Shown in pieces: positions 36,147 through 44,279 of a stretch of 63,874 nucleotides of DNA. How positions within the stretch are numbered: the first letter of the stretch is position 1; the number at the start of each line of letters is the position of its first letter. A program made the translations under genes and the position numbers. The stretch comes from an uncultured Ignavibacteria bacterium (GTDB taxonomy: Bacteria; Bacteroidota; Ignavibacteria; Kapaibacteriales; Kapaibacteriaceae). The notes beneath the pieces are model-generated. The model was not told the DNA's origin. It was given only the letters and a program-made list of their open reading frames with translations, and made no database searches. The stretch covers positions 1 to 63,874 of the forward strand of contig CALMZQ010000088.1 in NCBI GenBank assembly GCA_937870915.1, written 5' to 3'.

Positions 36147-36773
36147 ATGGACACAAGCATGTTGCTGGAGGGTGCTATCATTGGTTTGCTGATCGCTGCC
36201 CCGGTGGGGCCGATCGGCGTTCTTTGTATCAAGAGAAGTCTTGCCAATGGACCAATTGTGGGATTCGCCACAGGGTTAGGGGCTGCAACTGCTGATGCCT
36301 GTTATGGGGCGATCGCTGCATTTGGCTTGACCTTTGTTTCAGAGTTGATTACGGGGCATCAGACTGCGATACAGATACTTGGTATTCTCTTCCTTACCTA
36401 CTTGGGCGTAACGACCTTCTCAGAAGCACCGTCGCTTGAAGAACAACGTAACGCTAGTGGGAGGGGATTGCTCGTTGTTTACGCAACTACCGTTCTCCTC
36501 ACATTGACGAACCCAGCAACGATCGTCTCATTTGCAGCCATATTCGCGGGCTTCGGGATCACAACGTCAACTTCATATATAGGCGCTGTCCTGCTGGTTG
36601 CTGGCGTGTTTATCGGATCTGCAGTTTGGTGGCTCATCCTAAGCAACGGAGTAGGCCTTCTACGAACCAGAGTCAATCATCATATCCTAACGTGGGTAAA
36701 CAGGATCTCTGGGATCGTGATCTTGGGTTTCGCCATTGCATTGTCAATACGACTCGCACGGCAAGTAACATGA
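36147..36773 (+). CDS. LysE/RhtB-family amino-acid exporter
   Basis: This is a 208-residue protein with six hydrophobic helices. The family hallmark GAIIGLLIAAPVGPIGVLCI opens the protein, followed by GFATGLGAATADACYG and a TLTNPATIVSFAAIFAGFG segment. It is an inner-membrane exporter of amino acids or similar compounds. ATG at 36117 (MCLKKYYLKAMDTS) is an alternative start. It ends just before a hairpin shared with the convergent tRNA-Phe. Confidence 0.87.
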   Translation: MDTSMLLEGAIIGLLIAAPVGPIGVLCIKRSLANGPIVGFATGLGAATADACYGAIAAFGLTFVSELITGHQTAIQILGILFLTYLGVTTFSEAPSLEEQRNASGRGLLVVYATTVLLTLTNPATIVSFAAIFAGFGITTSTSYIGAVLLVAGVFIGSAVWWLILSNGVGLLRTRVNHHILTWVNRISGIVILGFAIALSIRLARQVT

Positions 36774-36779
36774 ACCACA

Positions 36780-36814
36780 AAGCCCCTTGCAAGTCATTGA
36801 CCTACAAGGGGCTT
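36780..36814. terminator. Bidirectional hairpin terminator made of ARGGGGC copies
   Basis: The arms AAGCCCCTTG and CAAGGGGCTT are perfect over 10 base pairs with a 15-base loop, between the ends of lysE (plus) and tRNA-Phe (minus). Each arm is one copy of the abundant ARGGGGC heptamer. A weak T-run follows (ATTTAT). Confidence 0.55.
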
Positions 36815-36828
36815 AGCATTTATCTGGG

Positions 36829-36901
36829 TGGTCAGGGAGGGAGTTGAACCCCCGACACATGGATTTTCAGTCCATTGCTCTACCAACTGAGCTACCTGAC
36901 C
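36829..36901 (-). tRNA. tRNA-Phe (GAA)
   Basis: This is a 73-base cloverleaf on the minus strand. The acceptor stem pairs GGTCAGG with CCTGACC, the D arm is GCTCAGTTGGTAGAGC, the anticodon stem is ATGGA/TCCAT with loop CTGAAAA (anticodon GAA), and the T arm carries TTCAACT. The discriminator is A and CCA is not encoded (ACCC follows). It lies downstream of the DsrE gene in the same direction. Confidence 0.96.
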
Positions 36902-37040
36902 AGAAGGGCTACAAGTATACGAAAAAGGTGCTCAATGAATATGCGCAGCATCCTGCGTAAAATTGAACAGTATACTGCGCAAAACTTCTAAGAGTGAGGT
37001 ATGTGGTTGAACATCAAGGGGTTGCAGTTGGTGCAGTTCT

Positions 37041-37397
37041 TCAAAACGTCAATACCTTATCACTCGAGACCACCCATTCACCAAGCTCGGACATCGTGGA
37101 TCTCTGAGCCCCTTCGTAGTATGGTTCATTGCGGTACATCCCGCATCGAGCCATGCAGGTGCCGCAGACCTTCACCTCTACGCCGGTGGCGATGAGAGAC
37201 TTGACCATTCCAACGAGGTCTTGGTCATAACTCGGGGGCATCACACAGGAATTTCTGGCAAGATCAACGGCGTCATTCATGAGGAAGAGTCTAACGGCGT
37301 TTCCTTGGTCGCGGAGGGTACCAGCAAGACGAAGGGCATTCCACGTAACGTCCGTTGCATCATACGGTGGGCGGTTGAGTATGAGGAGGGTCTTCAT
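37041..37397 (-). CDS. DsrE-family protein
   Basis: This 118-residue DsrE/F-like fold starts MKTLLILNRPPYDATDVTWNAL and has the cysteine-rich VCGTCMARCGM near 78-88, where the family usually carries its sulfur-relay cysteine. Such proteins handle sulfur transfer in the cytoplasm. A near-consensus TAnnTTTG box (TACTTTCG) ends 5 bases before the start, and a CRP/FNR-type dyad lies 36 bases further up, which would fit redox or anaerobic control. Confidence 0.85.
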   Translation of the reverse strand: MKTLLILNRPPYDATDVTWNALRLAGTLRDQGNAVRLFLMNDAVDLARNSCVMPPSYDQDLVGMVKSLIATGVEVKVCGTCMARCGMYRNEPYYEGAQRSTMSELGEWVVSSDKVLTF

Positions 37398-37432
37398 GAT
37401 GCGAAAGTAGCATTTCGTAGTACCTTCGCACA

Positions 37433-37446
37433 GTGACGTGGATCAC
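37433..37446. promoter_or_regulatory. CRP/FNR-family dyad GTGA-N6-TCAC
   Basis: AGTGA-CGTGGA-TCACA matches the GTGA-N6-TCAC core used by CRP, HcpR and related regulators. It lies between the divergent dsrE gene and the asparagine locus. Confidence 0.45.
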
Positions 37447-37477
37447 AGACTTGCCCCGTTAGGATAAGGGGCTGAGC

Positions 37478-37543
37478 ATGACATACATCATAGAAGGCAA
37501 ATGCCGCGTGGGCTTGGTTGCTGTGTGTGAAATCACTGCGTGA
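37478..37543 (+). other. 21-codon frame, ferredoxin-like start
   Basis: ATG to TGA, encoding MTYIIEGKC followed by RVGLVAVCEI. The opening resembles the first residues of small 4Fe-4S ferredoxins (MTYxIxxxC...C), but only two cysteines remain and the frame stops after 21 codons. It is either a decayed ferredoxin remnant, a leader peptide for the porin gene, or chance. It is preceded by AAGGGG. Confidence 0.25.
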
Positions 37544-37551
37544 GGCTTGGA

Positions 37552-38856
37552 ATGAGGACTTCACTGGTACGACTCTTCTTGTGGACGATGAGTATCGCAG
37601 CGGTGATGACCGTTGCCACGTCCACGCTTACTGCCCAAACAACGGGCAAGACTTTTGGGAACGAGGTCTCGTTCGTTACGCCCCCTAATCTCAGATTGCT
37701 GTCGAACGACTCCATCAATGGGAAACCAGCGTTTGATTTCTTTCTGCTTGTGAAGGCAAAACTGAATGGTGTCTATGATATCAGTGGTGGACTCCAGGAC
37801 TACGAAACGTTCAATGTTGGACAGATAGATGTATGGGGCTCTAACAATGAGAACCGCTTCTGGATGGACATGCATCAAACGCAGATCCGATTCCGCGGAC
37901 AACGCGAAACAGAAGCAGGAACGTTGATCGGATATCTCGAGGGCGACTTCTGGGGTGGAAGTAAACACTTCCGACTACGTCATGCATGGGTGGACTTCAA
38001 GTTCATTCACTTCGGCCAAGACTGGAGCTTCTTTGGCGACAAAGACATCTGGCCGAATGTGCTCGATTGGGATGGCCCTCCATCAGGTGTGTGGCGGAGA
38101 GCTCCTGAACTGAAGTTCTACTTTGATGTGGCTGAACACTCACGCTTCGATATTGGTCTGGGTTCTCCCGGGGCAGACGTGATGTATAGCAGTGATATCG
38201 ACTCAACAGTATCTGCTGCATCGCAACGTATGCCCGATGTAATTGCTGCGTGGAAACAAACCACATCCTTTGGTCACCTACGCGCTACAGCTATCTTCCG
38301 CAACCTTACCTAGACCAGTGGAACAGATATTCGATCTGTTCCGGGATATGGGGCTACTGTCTCCGGACTCATCAAAACGAGTTCTGTTCTGCCCAACACA
38401 TTGCAATTTCAGTTCGTTGGTGGTGCCGGTATCGGCACATACCTCGCATCATTTGGCGGATACAATTTTGATGCAGCACCCAATGCCAAGGGTGAGATCG
38501 AAACCGTTCCAACGTTCGGTGGTTGGGCTGCCTATGAACACTACCTCTCCAAGAAATGGCACTTCAACCTCATCGGAGGTCTGTCGCTCTTTAGAACACA
38601 TGAGATTGCAGCGTATGGCATTCCGGGACCGGGATATACAGCTATAGATAGTAAGATCTCGCTCGACATGCTCTATGGACTGGTGAATCTGATGTTCGAT
38701 CCTGTACCGAACCTCATCCTCGGTCTCGAATACAACTATGGATACAAGCGGTCCACACATGATGGATCCATCACTACACCAACCGCAGTGGTCACATCTA
38801 TCGATCAGTCTCGTCCGGCTCACCGGATCAGCTTTGGAATGTTCTTCGACTTCTAA
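37552..38856 (+). pseudogene. DcaP-like outer-membrane porin interrupted by one in-frame TAG
   Basis: A signal peptide (1-27, ending TAQ) is followed by DcaP-type features: MDMHQTQIRFRGQRE, GYLEGDFWGG, RHAWVDFKFIHFGQDWSFFGDKD and DWDGPPSGVWRRAPEL. At 38311-38313 a TAG follows FRNLT, then the same frame continues with TSGTDIRSVPGYGATVSGL to a normal barrel end (ISFGMFFDF). One base change (TAC or TAT) would restore a porin of about 434 residues. It precedes asparaginase by 20 bases. The TAG may be a recent nonsense mutation, a sequencing error or a readthrough site. Confidence 0.8.
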
Positions 38857-38876
38857 CTCACTAAGGAAATCAGATC

Positions 38877-39941
38877 ATGAAGAATACACTACTCGTTTCG
38901 TTGGCCCTAGTCCTGTCCATACATGCAACACCTCTGCTTGGACAAACAACGAAACTTCCGCACGTGATGATCCTGGCAACGGGCGGCACTATCGCCGGTT
39001 CTGCAGAGAGTCAAACATCGGTTGGTTACACCTCCGGCGCTGTTACGGTTGATGTGCTCATCAAGGCCGTACCGGGCCTCACAAAGATCGCTCGCATCTC
39101 CGGCGAGCAGGTTGCCAGCATCGGTAGTCAGGACATGAACAATGAGGTGTGGCTCAAACTCGCAAAACGTGTGAACGAAATACTTAAGGCAGATACGGTT
39201 GATGGCATCGTTATCACACATGGTACGGATACCATGGAAGAAACTGCGTACTTCCTTCAGCTCGTTGTAAAAGGGCGTAAGCCCGTTGTATTGACCGGAT
39301 CGATGCGTCCGTCCACAGCACTCAGCGCGGATGGACCGCTCAACATCTACAATGCCGTAGCCGTAGCCGGTGATACAGGATCGCGCGGACGTGGTGTACT
39401 TGTTGCAGTGAATGACAACATTCATGGCGGACGCGAGATCACGAAAACCAACACCACATCGGTGCAGACGTTTGAGTCACCACAATATGGACTCATCGGC
39501 ACAACCCTCTACGGTAAACAAAGCTTTTTCCGCTACCCCTTCCGCAAGAACACCACGTCATCAGAATTCACCATCGATGGTGTTACAGCTTTCCCCCGGG
39601 TAGACGTGATCTATGCACATGCCAACATGTCACCGGATCTCATCGATGCCGCTGTGAAGAATGGTGCTAAGGGGCTCATCATTGCTGGCGTAGGTGATGG
39701 AAACATGACCACGCCCGCACTCGAAGCACTTGCACGTGCTGTACGGTCAGGCGTTGTTGTTGTACGTTCCTCACGTGTACCATCAGGTCATACGTGGCGC
39801 AATTCCGAAGTTGACGATGACAAGTATGGCTTTGTAGCCGCCGGCGAACTCCTTCCGTCAAAGGCACGCGTGCTACTCATGCTTGCACTTCTAACGTCGA
39901 ACGAGCCTCTCGCCATTCAGAAAATGTTCGACACCTACTGA
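38877..39941 (+). CDS. ansB: Periplasmic L-asparaginase (type II)
   Basis: This enzyme hydrolyses asparagine to aspartate and ammonia. The 354-residue protein has a signal peptide (1-23, ending GQ), so it should work in the periplasm. The catalytic threonine lies in LATGGTIAG at 33-41, the second triad threonine-aspartate in HGTDTMEET at 115-123, and the lysine-containing stretch near NIHGGREITKTNTTSVQTF. AAGGAA before the start is a plausible ribosome site. It sits between the DcaP-like porin and an AspT-like carrier. Confidence 0.94.
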   Translation: MKNTLLVSLALVLSIHATPLLGQTTKLPHVMILATGGTIAGSAESQTSVGYTSGAVTVDVLIKAVPGLTKIARISGEQVASIGSQDMNNEVWLKLAKRVNEILKADTVDGIVITHGTDTMEETAYFLQLVVKGRKPVVLTGSMRPSTALSADGPLNIYNAVAVAGDTGSRGRGVLVAVNDNIHGGREITKTNTTSVQTFESPQYGLIGTTLYGKQSFFRYPFRKNTTSSEFTIDGVTAFPRVDVIYAHANMSPDLIDAAVKNGAKGLIIAGVGDGNMTTPALEALARAVRSGVVVVRSSRVPSGHTWRNSEVDDDKYGFVAAGELLPSKARVLLMLALLTSNEPLAIQKMFDTY

Positions 39942-39953
39942 TCAGCATTCAAC

Positions 39954-41645
39954 ATGTTCATGCTTGAGCATCTATTTGATATCCTCCACACTAACGCAGA
40001 GCTTGCGTTCTTTCTTGCTCTTGGCGGAGGATATCTTCTAGGGCGGATCAAGGTTGGCGGTCAGCCCGTAGGGGCCGTTCTCGGCGTGCTTATTGTTGGG
40101 CTCATTGTTGGTCAGATTGGGATATCCATTGCTGATGATGTGAAGTGGATCTTGTTCTACCTCTTCCTCTTTGCAATCGGTTTCAAATGTGGTCCTCAGT
40201 TCGTACACGGACTGCGCACAAGTGGCGCGGTACAGATCGGACTTACGGTGATCTTCTTTGGTGTGGCTTTGGCCGTTGTATATGCATGCGCAGTTGTGTT
40301 CAGTTTTGATGCCGGTACAGGCGCTGGGCTCTTCTCTGGTGCACTTACCGCTTCTGCGGCATTGGGTGTTGCCGGAGACCTTGTATCCTCATTGCCCCTT
40401 TCTGCAGCTGAGAAACACGTACTTCTCACAAACATGACAAGCGCTTTTGCAGCGAGTTACTTCATTGGTGTGATCTTCACAACATGGTTTCTCTCGCGTA
40501 TGGGGCCGGTGATCATGCGATCCAAGCTTGCTGTTGACTGCAAAACACTAGAAGCAGAGATGGGTGTACGAGATGTATCCCTTCAGCAAGAGTCTGCCTA
40601 TCGTGCCATTGATGTGCGCGGCTATCGCATCCCTGTCACGATGGCGGGCATCACCGTGTTAGAGCTGGAGGAGCTATTCGCACAAGGGCGTGTCTTTGTA
40701 GAGCGCGTAATCTCCAATGGAGCGGAGTGTGAATCTCAGCCAACAAGGATCTTGCGCGAAGGAGACCTCGTTGGGTTGTCGGGAAGAGATGAAGTTCTTG
40801 TTAGCGCTGCAAATCCTCTACGCAACGAAGAGATTAGTGACCGGCGACTTTTGGATATCCCAACACAGACAATATCGGTTGTAGTTACCTCCACCCGGTA
40901 CAGTGGCAAACAAATAGGAGAACTAGCAAAGGAAATAGTGGCACGCGGGATATTCTTGATCAAGCATGAACGCGCCGGACATACTCTGCCCGTATCGATG
41001 TCAACGGTGCTCGAACAAGGTGACGTGCTTACGCTGATGGGAAGAACCAGTGCGATTGACGCAGCTACAACAGTGTTGGGGAAGAGAAAGGAAACAAGCA
41101 TGTCTACGGACATGGTTATTGTGAGTTTGAGTATCGTTCTTGGCGGACTCATCGGGATCCCTGCCATCTCTCTATCCGGCATCAGCATTGGCCTGAGCAT
41201 AAGTGTGGGGATCCTCATCGGTGGACTGGTTCTTGGGTGGTGGTACTCCACGCATCCAACGATGGCTCGTATTCCTGATTCTGTTCTCTGGTTCTTTGAC
41301 TCCGTTGGCTTGACCGGATTTGTAGCTGTTACTGCACTAGGCGCCGGTTATGCCTTCATTGCGTCCATTCAGCAGTCGGGTGTAGCTCTTGTTGTTGGAA
41401 GCATAGCCGTTACCATCATACCGCACCTCGTAACAATTCTTGTTGGACGCTACGTGTTCAAGGTTCATCCCGGCATATTGCTCGGCATCAGTGCAGGAGC
41501 AGGTACGTCCGCTCCCGGCTTGGCCGCCGTTCAAGAGGCAGCACAAAGTCAGATACCAACACTTGGATATGGTGTGACCTATGCGCTCGGCAACATCCTT
41601 CTCGCACTTGGTGGCTCGATCATCATTTCACTGCTTGCCCCCTAA
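39954..41645 (+). CDS. AspT/YidE-family carrier with two TrkA-C domains
   Basis: This 563-residue membrane protein has an N-terminal membrane half with GGYLLGRIKVGG and FLFAIGFKCGPQF, two soluble TrkA-C domains in the middle (about 205-370; EGDLVGLSGRDEVL and EQGDVLTLMGR), and a C-terminal membrane half ending with GISAGAGTSAPGLAAVQEAA. This is the aspartate:alanine exchanger architecture. With the upstream asparaginase, uptake of aspartate released in the periplasm is the natural inference. Confidence 0.88.
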   Translation: MFMLEHLFDILHTNAELAFFLALGGGYLLGRIKVGGQPVGAVLGVLIVGLIVGQIGISIADDVKWILFYLFLFAIGFKCGPQFVHGLRTSGAVQIGLTVIFFGVALAVVYACAVVFSFDAGTGAGLFSGALTASAALGVAGDLVSSLPLSAAEKHVLLTNMTSAFAASYFIGVIFTTWFLSRMGPVIMRSKLAVDCKTLEAEMGVRDVSLQQESAYRAIDVRGYRIPVTMAGITVLELEELFAQGRVFVERVISNGAECESQPTRILREGDLVGLSGRDEVLVSAANPLRNEEISDRRLLDIPTQTISVVVTSTRYSGKQIGELAKEIVARGIFLIKHERAGHTLPVSMSTVLEQGDVLTLMGRTSAIDAATTVLGKRKETSMSTDMVIVSLSIVLGGLIGIPAISLSGISIGLSISVGILIGGLVLGWWYSTHPTMARIPDSVLWFFDSVGLTGFVAVTALGAGYAFIASIQQSGVALVVGSIAVTIIPHLVTILVGRYVFKVHPGILLGISAGAGTSAPGLAAVQEAAQSQIPTLGYGVTYALGNILLALGGSIIISLLAP

Positions 41646-41656
41646 GGATATAAATC

Positions 41657-41726
41657 GGGTTGAAGTGGTGGATGGTTGCTTTCTTTATGTTTGACAATGG
41701 GTACTAACCAACGCTAACTTCAACCC
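41657..41726. terminator. Possible bidirectional hairpin between convergent genes
   Basis: GGGTTGAAGT (41657-41666) pairs perfectly with ACTTCAACCC (41717-41726); the second arm lies inside the last codons of the hydrolase gene. The loop is long (50 bases) and contains TTTCTTT, so terminator function is only a suggestion. Confidence 0.3.
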
Positions 41727-42780
41727 ACCACGGAGTAGTGGGCATTGCTGCTCGAATAACAACTGGCTCACCGATGCGAGGTGTTGTCACTTGAAGTCCT
41801 TTACGTTGCGCCTCTGCAGTAAACCGCTCCACGGGTTCGAACCACGGATGTAGTGCAAGCGTGAATGCAGCCCAGTGAATGGGCATGGCAACAACAGCGC
41901 GCAGATCGATAGCTGCTTGAACCGACTCTTCGGGCATCATGTGGATGGCCTGCCACTTGGCGTTGTATTGTCCGCATTCTATGAGGGCAAGATCAAATGG
42001 CCCATACGTCTGGCCGATCTCAGCGAAGTGCGGACCATATCCGCTGTCGGCATTGAAGAAGATTCGTGTTTGCGGAGAGGAGATCACCCATGAACTCCAC
42101 AGTGACTTATGACGATCCCATAAGCCCCTTCCCGAGAAATGTCGGGCAGGAGTACAGGTAAACACAACATCATTGATCTGTACAGCCTCATGCCAATCGA
42201 GCTCGATGATGTTCGATGGTGATACACCCCAACGGATAAGATGTCGAGCCACACCAAGGCACACGATCCATTGTTTGGTCTTCGGAAGGAGCTTCAAAAC
42301 CGAGCCGTGATCAAGATGATCATAGTGATCGTGAGAGATCAGCACCACATCGATATCGGGCAGTTCATCGATGTCGATCGGTAAAACCTTGCTGTATCTG
42401 TTTCTTCCGAGGAAAGGGAAGGGGGCAGGCACCCGACCCAACATTGGATCGAGCAACACAAACATGTCACTGATCTCGAGCATTACAGCAGAGTGCCCAA
42501 ACCATGTGAGACGCGGATCCGTGGGAGGCCCGAAAAAGGATGCAGGATCTATGCGGAGGACCGGAAGTTCGCCGGATGGCTCGCGCTGCGTATTGCGCGC
42601 GAACATTGCCTTGAGAAGGCCCGGCACATCGCGGATATGAACGTTGAGTTCCGTTGGTGTTGAGTTACGAAACTCACCATCGCGCCACTGAGGAGAGCGC
42701 TCGTAACGAGCGATCAGGTCTGTGGTGAGAGCACCGCCGAGAGCGGGAATGAGTGCAGTGAGGACGGAGCCAAGAGACAT
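41704..42780 (-). CDS. MBL-fold metallo-hydrolase (NAPE-PLD/UlaG-like)
   Basis: This 358-residue protein has a hydrophobic N-terminus that may be an anchor. It has LTWFGHSAVMLEI at about 94-106, the zinc motif ISHDHYDHLDH at about 150-160, the ARHFSGRGLWDRHKSLW segment and the metal-bridging FFNADSGYGPHF, with a final AMPIHWAAF histidine. This pattern is typical of NAPE-PLD-type hydrolases and UlaG-like proteins; the substrate (phospholipid or lactone) is undetermined. Confidence 0.88.
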   Translation of the reverse strand: MSLGSVLTALIPALGGALTTDLIARYERSPQWRDGEFRNSTPTELNVHIRDVPGLLKAMFARNTQREPSGELPVLRIDPASFFGPPTDPRLTWFGHSAVMLEISDMFVLLDPMLGRVPAPFPFLGRNRYSKVLPIDIDELPDIDVVLISHDHYDHLDHGSVLKLLPKTKQWIVCLGVARHLIRWGVSPSNIIELDWHEAVQINDVVFTCTPARHFSGRGLWDRHKSLWSSWVISSPQTRIFFNADSGYGPHFAEIGQTYGPFDLALIECGQYNAKWQAIHMMPEESVQAAIDLRAVVAMPIHWAAFTLALHPWFEPVERFTAEAQRKGLQVTTPRIGEPVVIRAAMPTTPWWVEVSVG

Positions 42781-42828
42781 AGCGCCATAGGACGATCCGG
42801 AAACACATCAAAGTGTAAATTCTGGCCT

Positions 42829-43455
42829 ATGCGCAGAATATCTTTACAGCTCATGCTCGTTATCGTTACTGCGGTACTTCGCGGACAAGAACCTGCGCAT
42901 CTACATGAAACGGCACCGTGGGAACCTCATGCCATGGCGTATGCCTACTTCACGCCAGATGATGGGTTCTTTATGATCCCTGTGGCGATGATGGAGAATG
43001 ACCGATGGCATTTGGAGTTGCGTTACAACTACGAGGACTTCAAAACCGCTTCTCTGTGGGCTGGACCGGTCTTCAGTTGGGAAGGGGCTGTAAGTGGCTA
43101 CGTCGCTCCAATGCTAGGTGTTGTTGCCGGCAACACAATGGGATGGGGCGTTGGGGTGGAGGCCGAAGCATCGTATGGGATATTGAACGTCTATATCGAG
43201 AACGAATTCGTTGTTGATGTGCGCTCGTCGGATGGGACGTTTTTCTATAGTTGGACAGAGCTAACTGGATCTATAACGGATAACCTTAGAATCGGCGCTG
43301 TTCTTCAGCGGACACGTGTACTTCATGACGTGGAGGACGTTTCAGCCGGACCGCTTTTTGGAGCAACGATGTATATGATCGATGCAGCTGTACACTGGCT
43401 TGGTCCCGGCTCAGACTATCAGTATTGGATCGTGACACTAGACATAGCGTTGTAA
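42829..43455 (+). CDS. Secreted hypothetical protein, barrel-like
   Basis: This 208-residue protein has a signal peptide (about 1-20, ending RGQ). The mature part alternates aromatic and polar residues (WHLELRYNYEDFKTASLWAG, YIENEFVVDV) and ends in strands (YQYWIVTLDIAL), suggesting a small outer-membrane barrel. No family is recognised. It is convergent with the next gene. Confidence 0.6.
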   Translation: MRRISLQLMLVIVTAVLRGQEPAHLHETAPWEPHAMAYAYFTPDDGFFMIPVAMMENDRWHLELRYNYEDFKTASLWAGPVFSWEGAVSGYVAPMLGVVAGNTMGWGVGVEAEASYGILNVYIENEFVVDVRSSDGTFFYSWTELTGSITDNLRIGAVLQRTRVLHDVEDVSAGPLFGATMYMIDAAVHWLGPGSDYQYWIVTLDIAL

Positions 43456-43459
43456 GAGC

Positions 43460-44110
43460 TCAACCGCCCATCAGAATAGCAACACCTACCATTACCAGTC
43501 CAAGGGCGAGGACAAAACCTGCGATCACAAACCGCATAGCCCCTTGCCATCCTGACCACCCGGCCCAGTAATATCCGATCACGGCCATGGTAGCGAGTAG
43601 TAGGATATTGGAGATTCGAAGGGCGTTTACATCATCTTCGAGTATGATCAATGGAGCGATGGCAGGGATAGAACAGATGGCCTCTATAGCAAGGAGTCCA
43701 AGTCCGCCATAGACTTCTTCACGTGTAAACCAGGGTCTATAGGGTTCGGATTCAAGAGCCACATCAATAACGTCGTGGTAGATCTCTTCGCGCATTTCAG
43801 GGCTGATCACGGCTGAATAACGATGATCAAACCCCTCACGGAGTCGAGCAACCGCCGTCTCTCTGTCAAGCGTACGGATCTCAGCTACAAGCTTCTCTTG
43901 GCGACCGCGCTGGAACAGAGAATTAAGCATGAAGATTGCACCGTCGATCACTCCCCATGCCAGAGCGCAACTCACAGCTCCAAGGACGAGCTTGTCTGGC
44001 GAAGCTTCCATCACACCACCAGCCAGAGTGAATGTGAGCAGCATGATCAGGCCACACAGGATCTCTGCGAAGCGGTCAGACGGTGGAACGTATTTACGAA
44101 GTGGGTTCAC
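43460..44110 (-). CDS. VIT/CCC1-related membrane protein
   Basis: This 216-residue protein starts at GTG. It has about five hydrophobic helices; the second carries WGVIDGAIFMLNSLF. The long hydrophilic insert (SAVISPEMREEIYHDVIDVALESEP, read in parts) between helices 2 and 3 resembles VIT1/CCC1 metal transporters, but the metal-binding glutamates are not clearly conserved, so the assignment is tentative. Confidence 0.6.
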   Translation of the reverse strand: MNPLRKYVPPSDRFAEILCGLIMLLTFTLAGGVMEASPDKLVLGAVSCALAWGVIDGAIFMLNSLFQRGRQEKLVAEIRTLDRETAVARLREGFDHRYSAVISPEMREEIYHDVIDVALESEPYRPWFTREEVYGGLGLLAIEAICSIPAIAPLIILEDDVNALRISNILLLATMAVIGYYWAGWSGWQGAMRFVIAGFVLALGLVMVGVAILMGG

Positions 44111-44279
44111 AAGAATGGTCGGTCACATTACAGTGAATAATAGCGACCTTTGCTGGCCGGCCACGCCCAATGTTACAGAAACAGACTGTGTTTCAATTAC
44201 GTAGGCCTAAGTACGGCAAGGTCTCACCACGGCCATTATCATCGTGCAATTCCATCATGTGATTCTCAAAGGAGCAACG

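Noticed and set aside
36933-36990. 18-codon frame upstream of tRNA-Phe with a 7-base dyad (TGCGCAG/CTGCGCA)
   Set aside because: It is too short, lacks a ribosome site and lies in the likely tRNA promoter; chance is the simplest reading.
38311-38313. TAG reassigned as a sense codon in this genome
   Set aside because: Several other genes in the window end in TAG at the expected place (for example 22-24 and 22487-22489), so TAG is an ordinary stop.
38907-39425. 172-codon antisense frame in the asparaginase gene
   Set aside because: It is antisense to an enzyme with intact catalytic motifs; no independent support.
44111-44279. Possible RNA gene in the gap before the PQQ-propeller gene
   Set aside because: The 169-base gap shows no strong stem, terminator or conserved motif that I can recognise.
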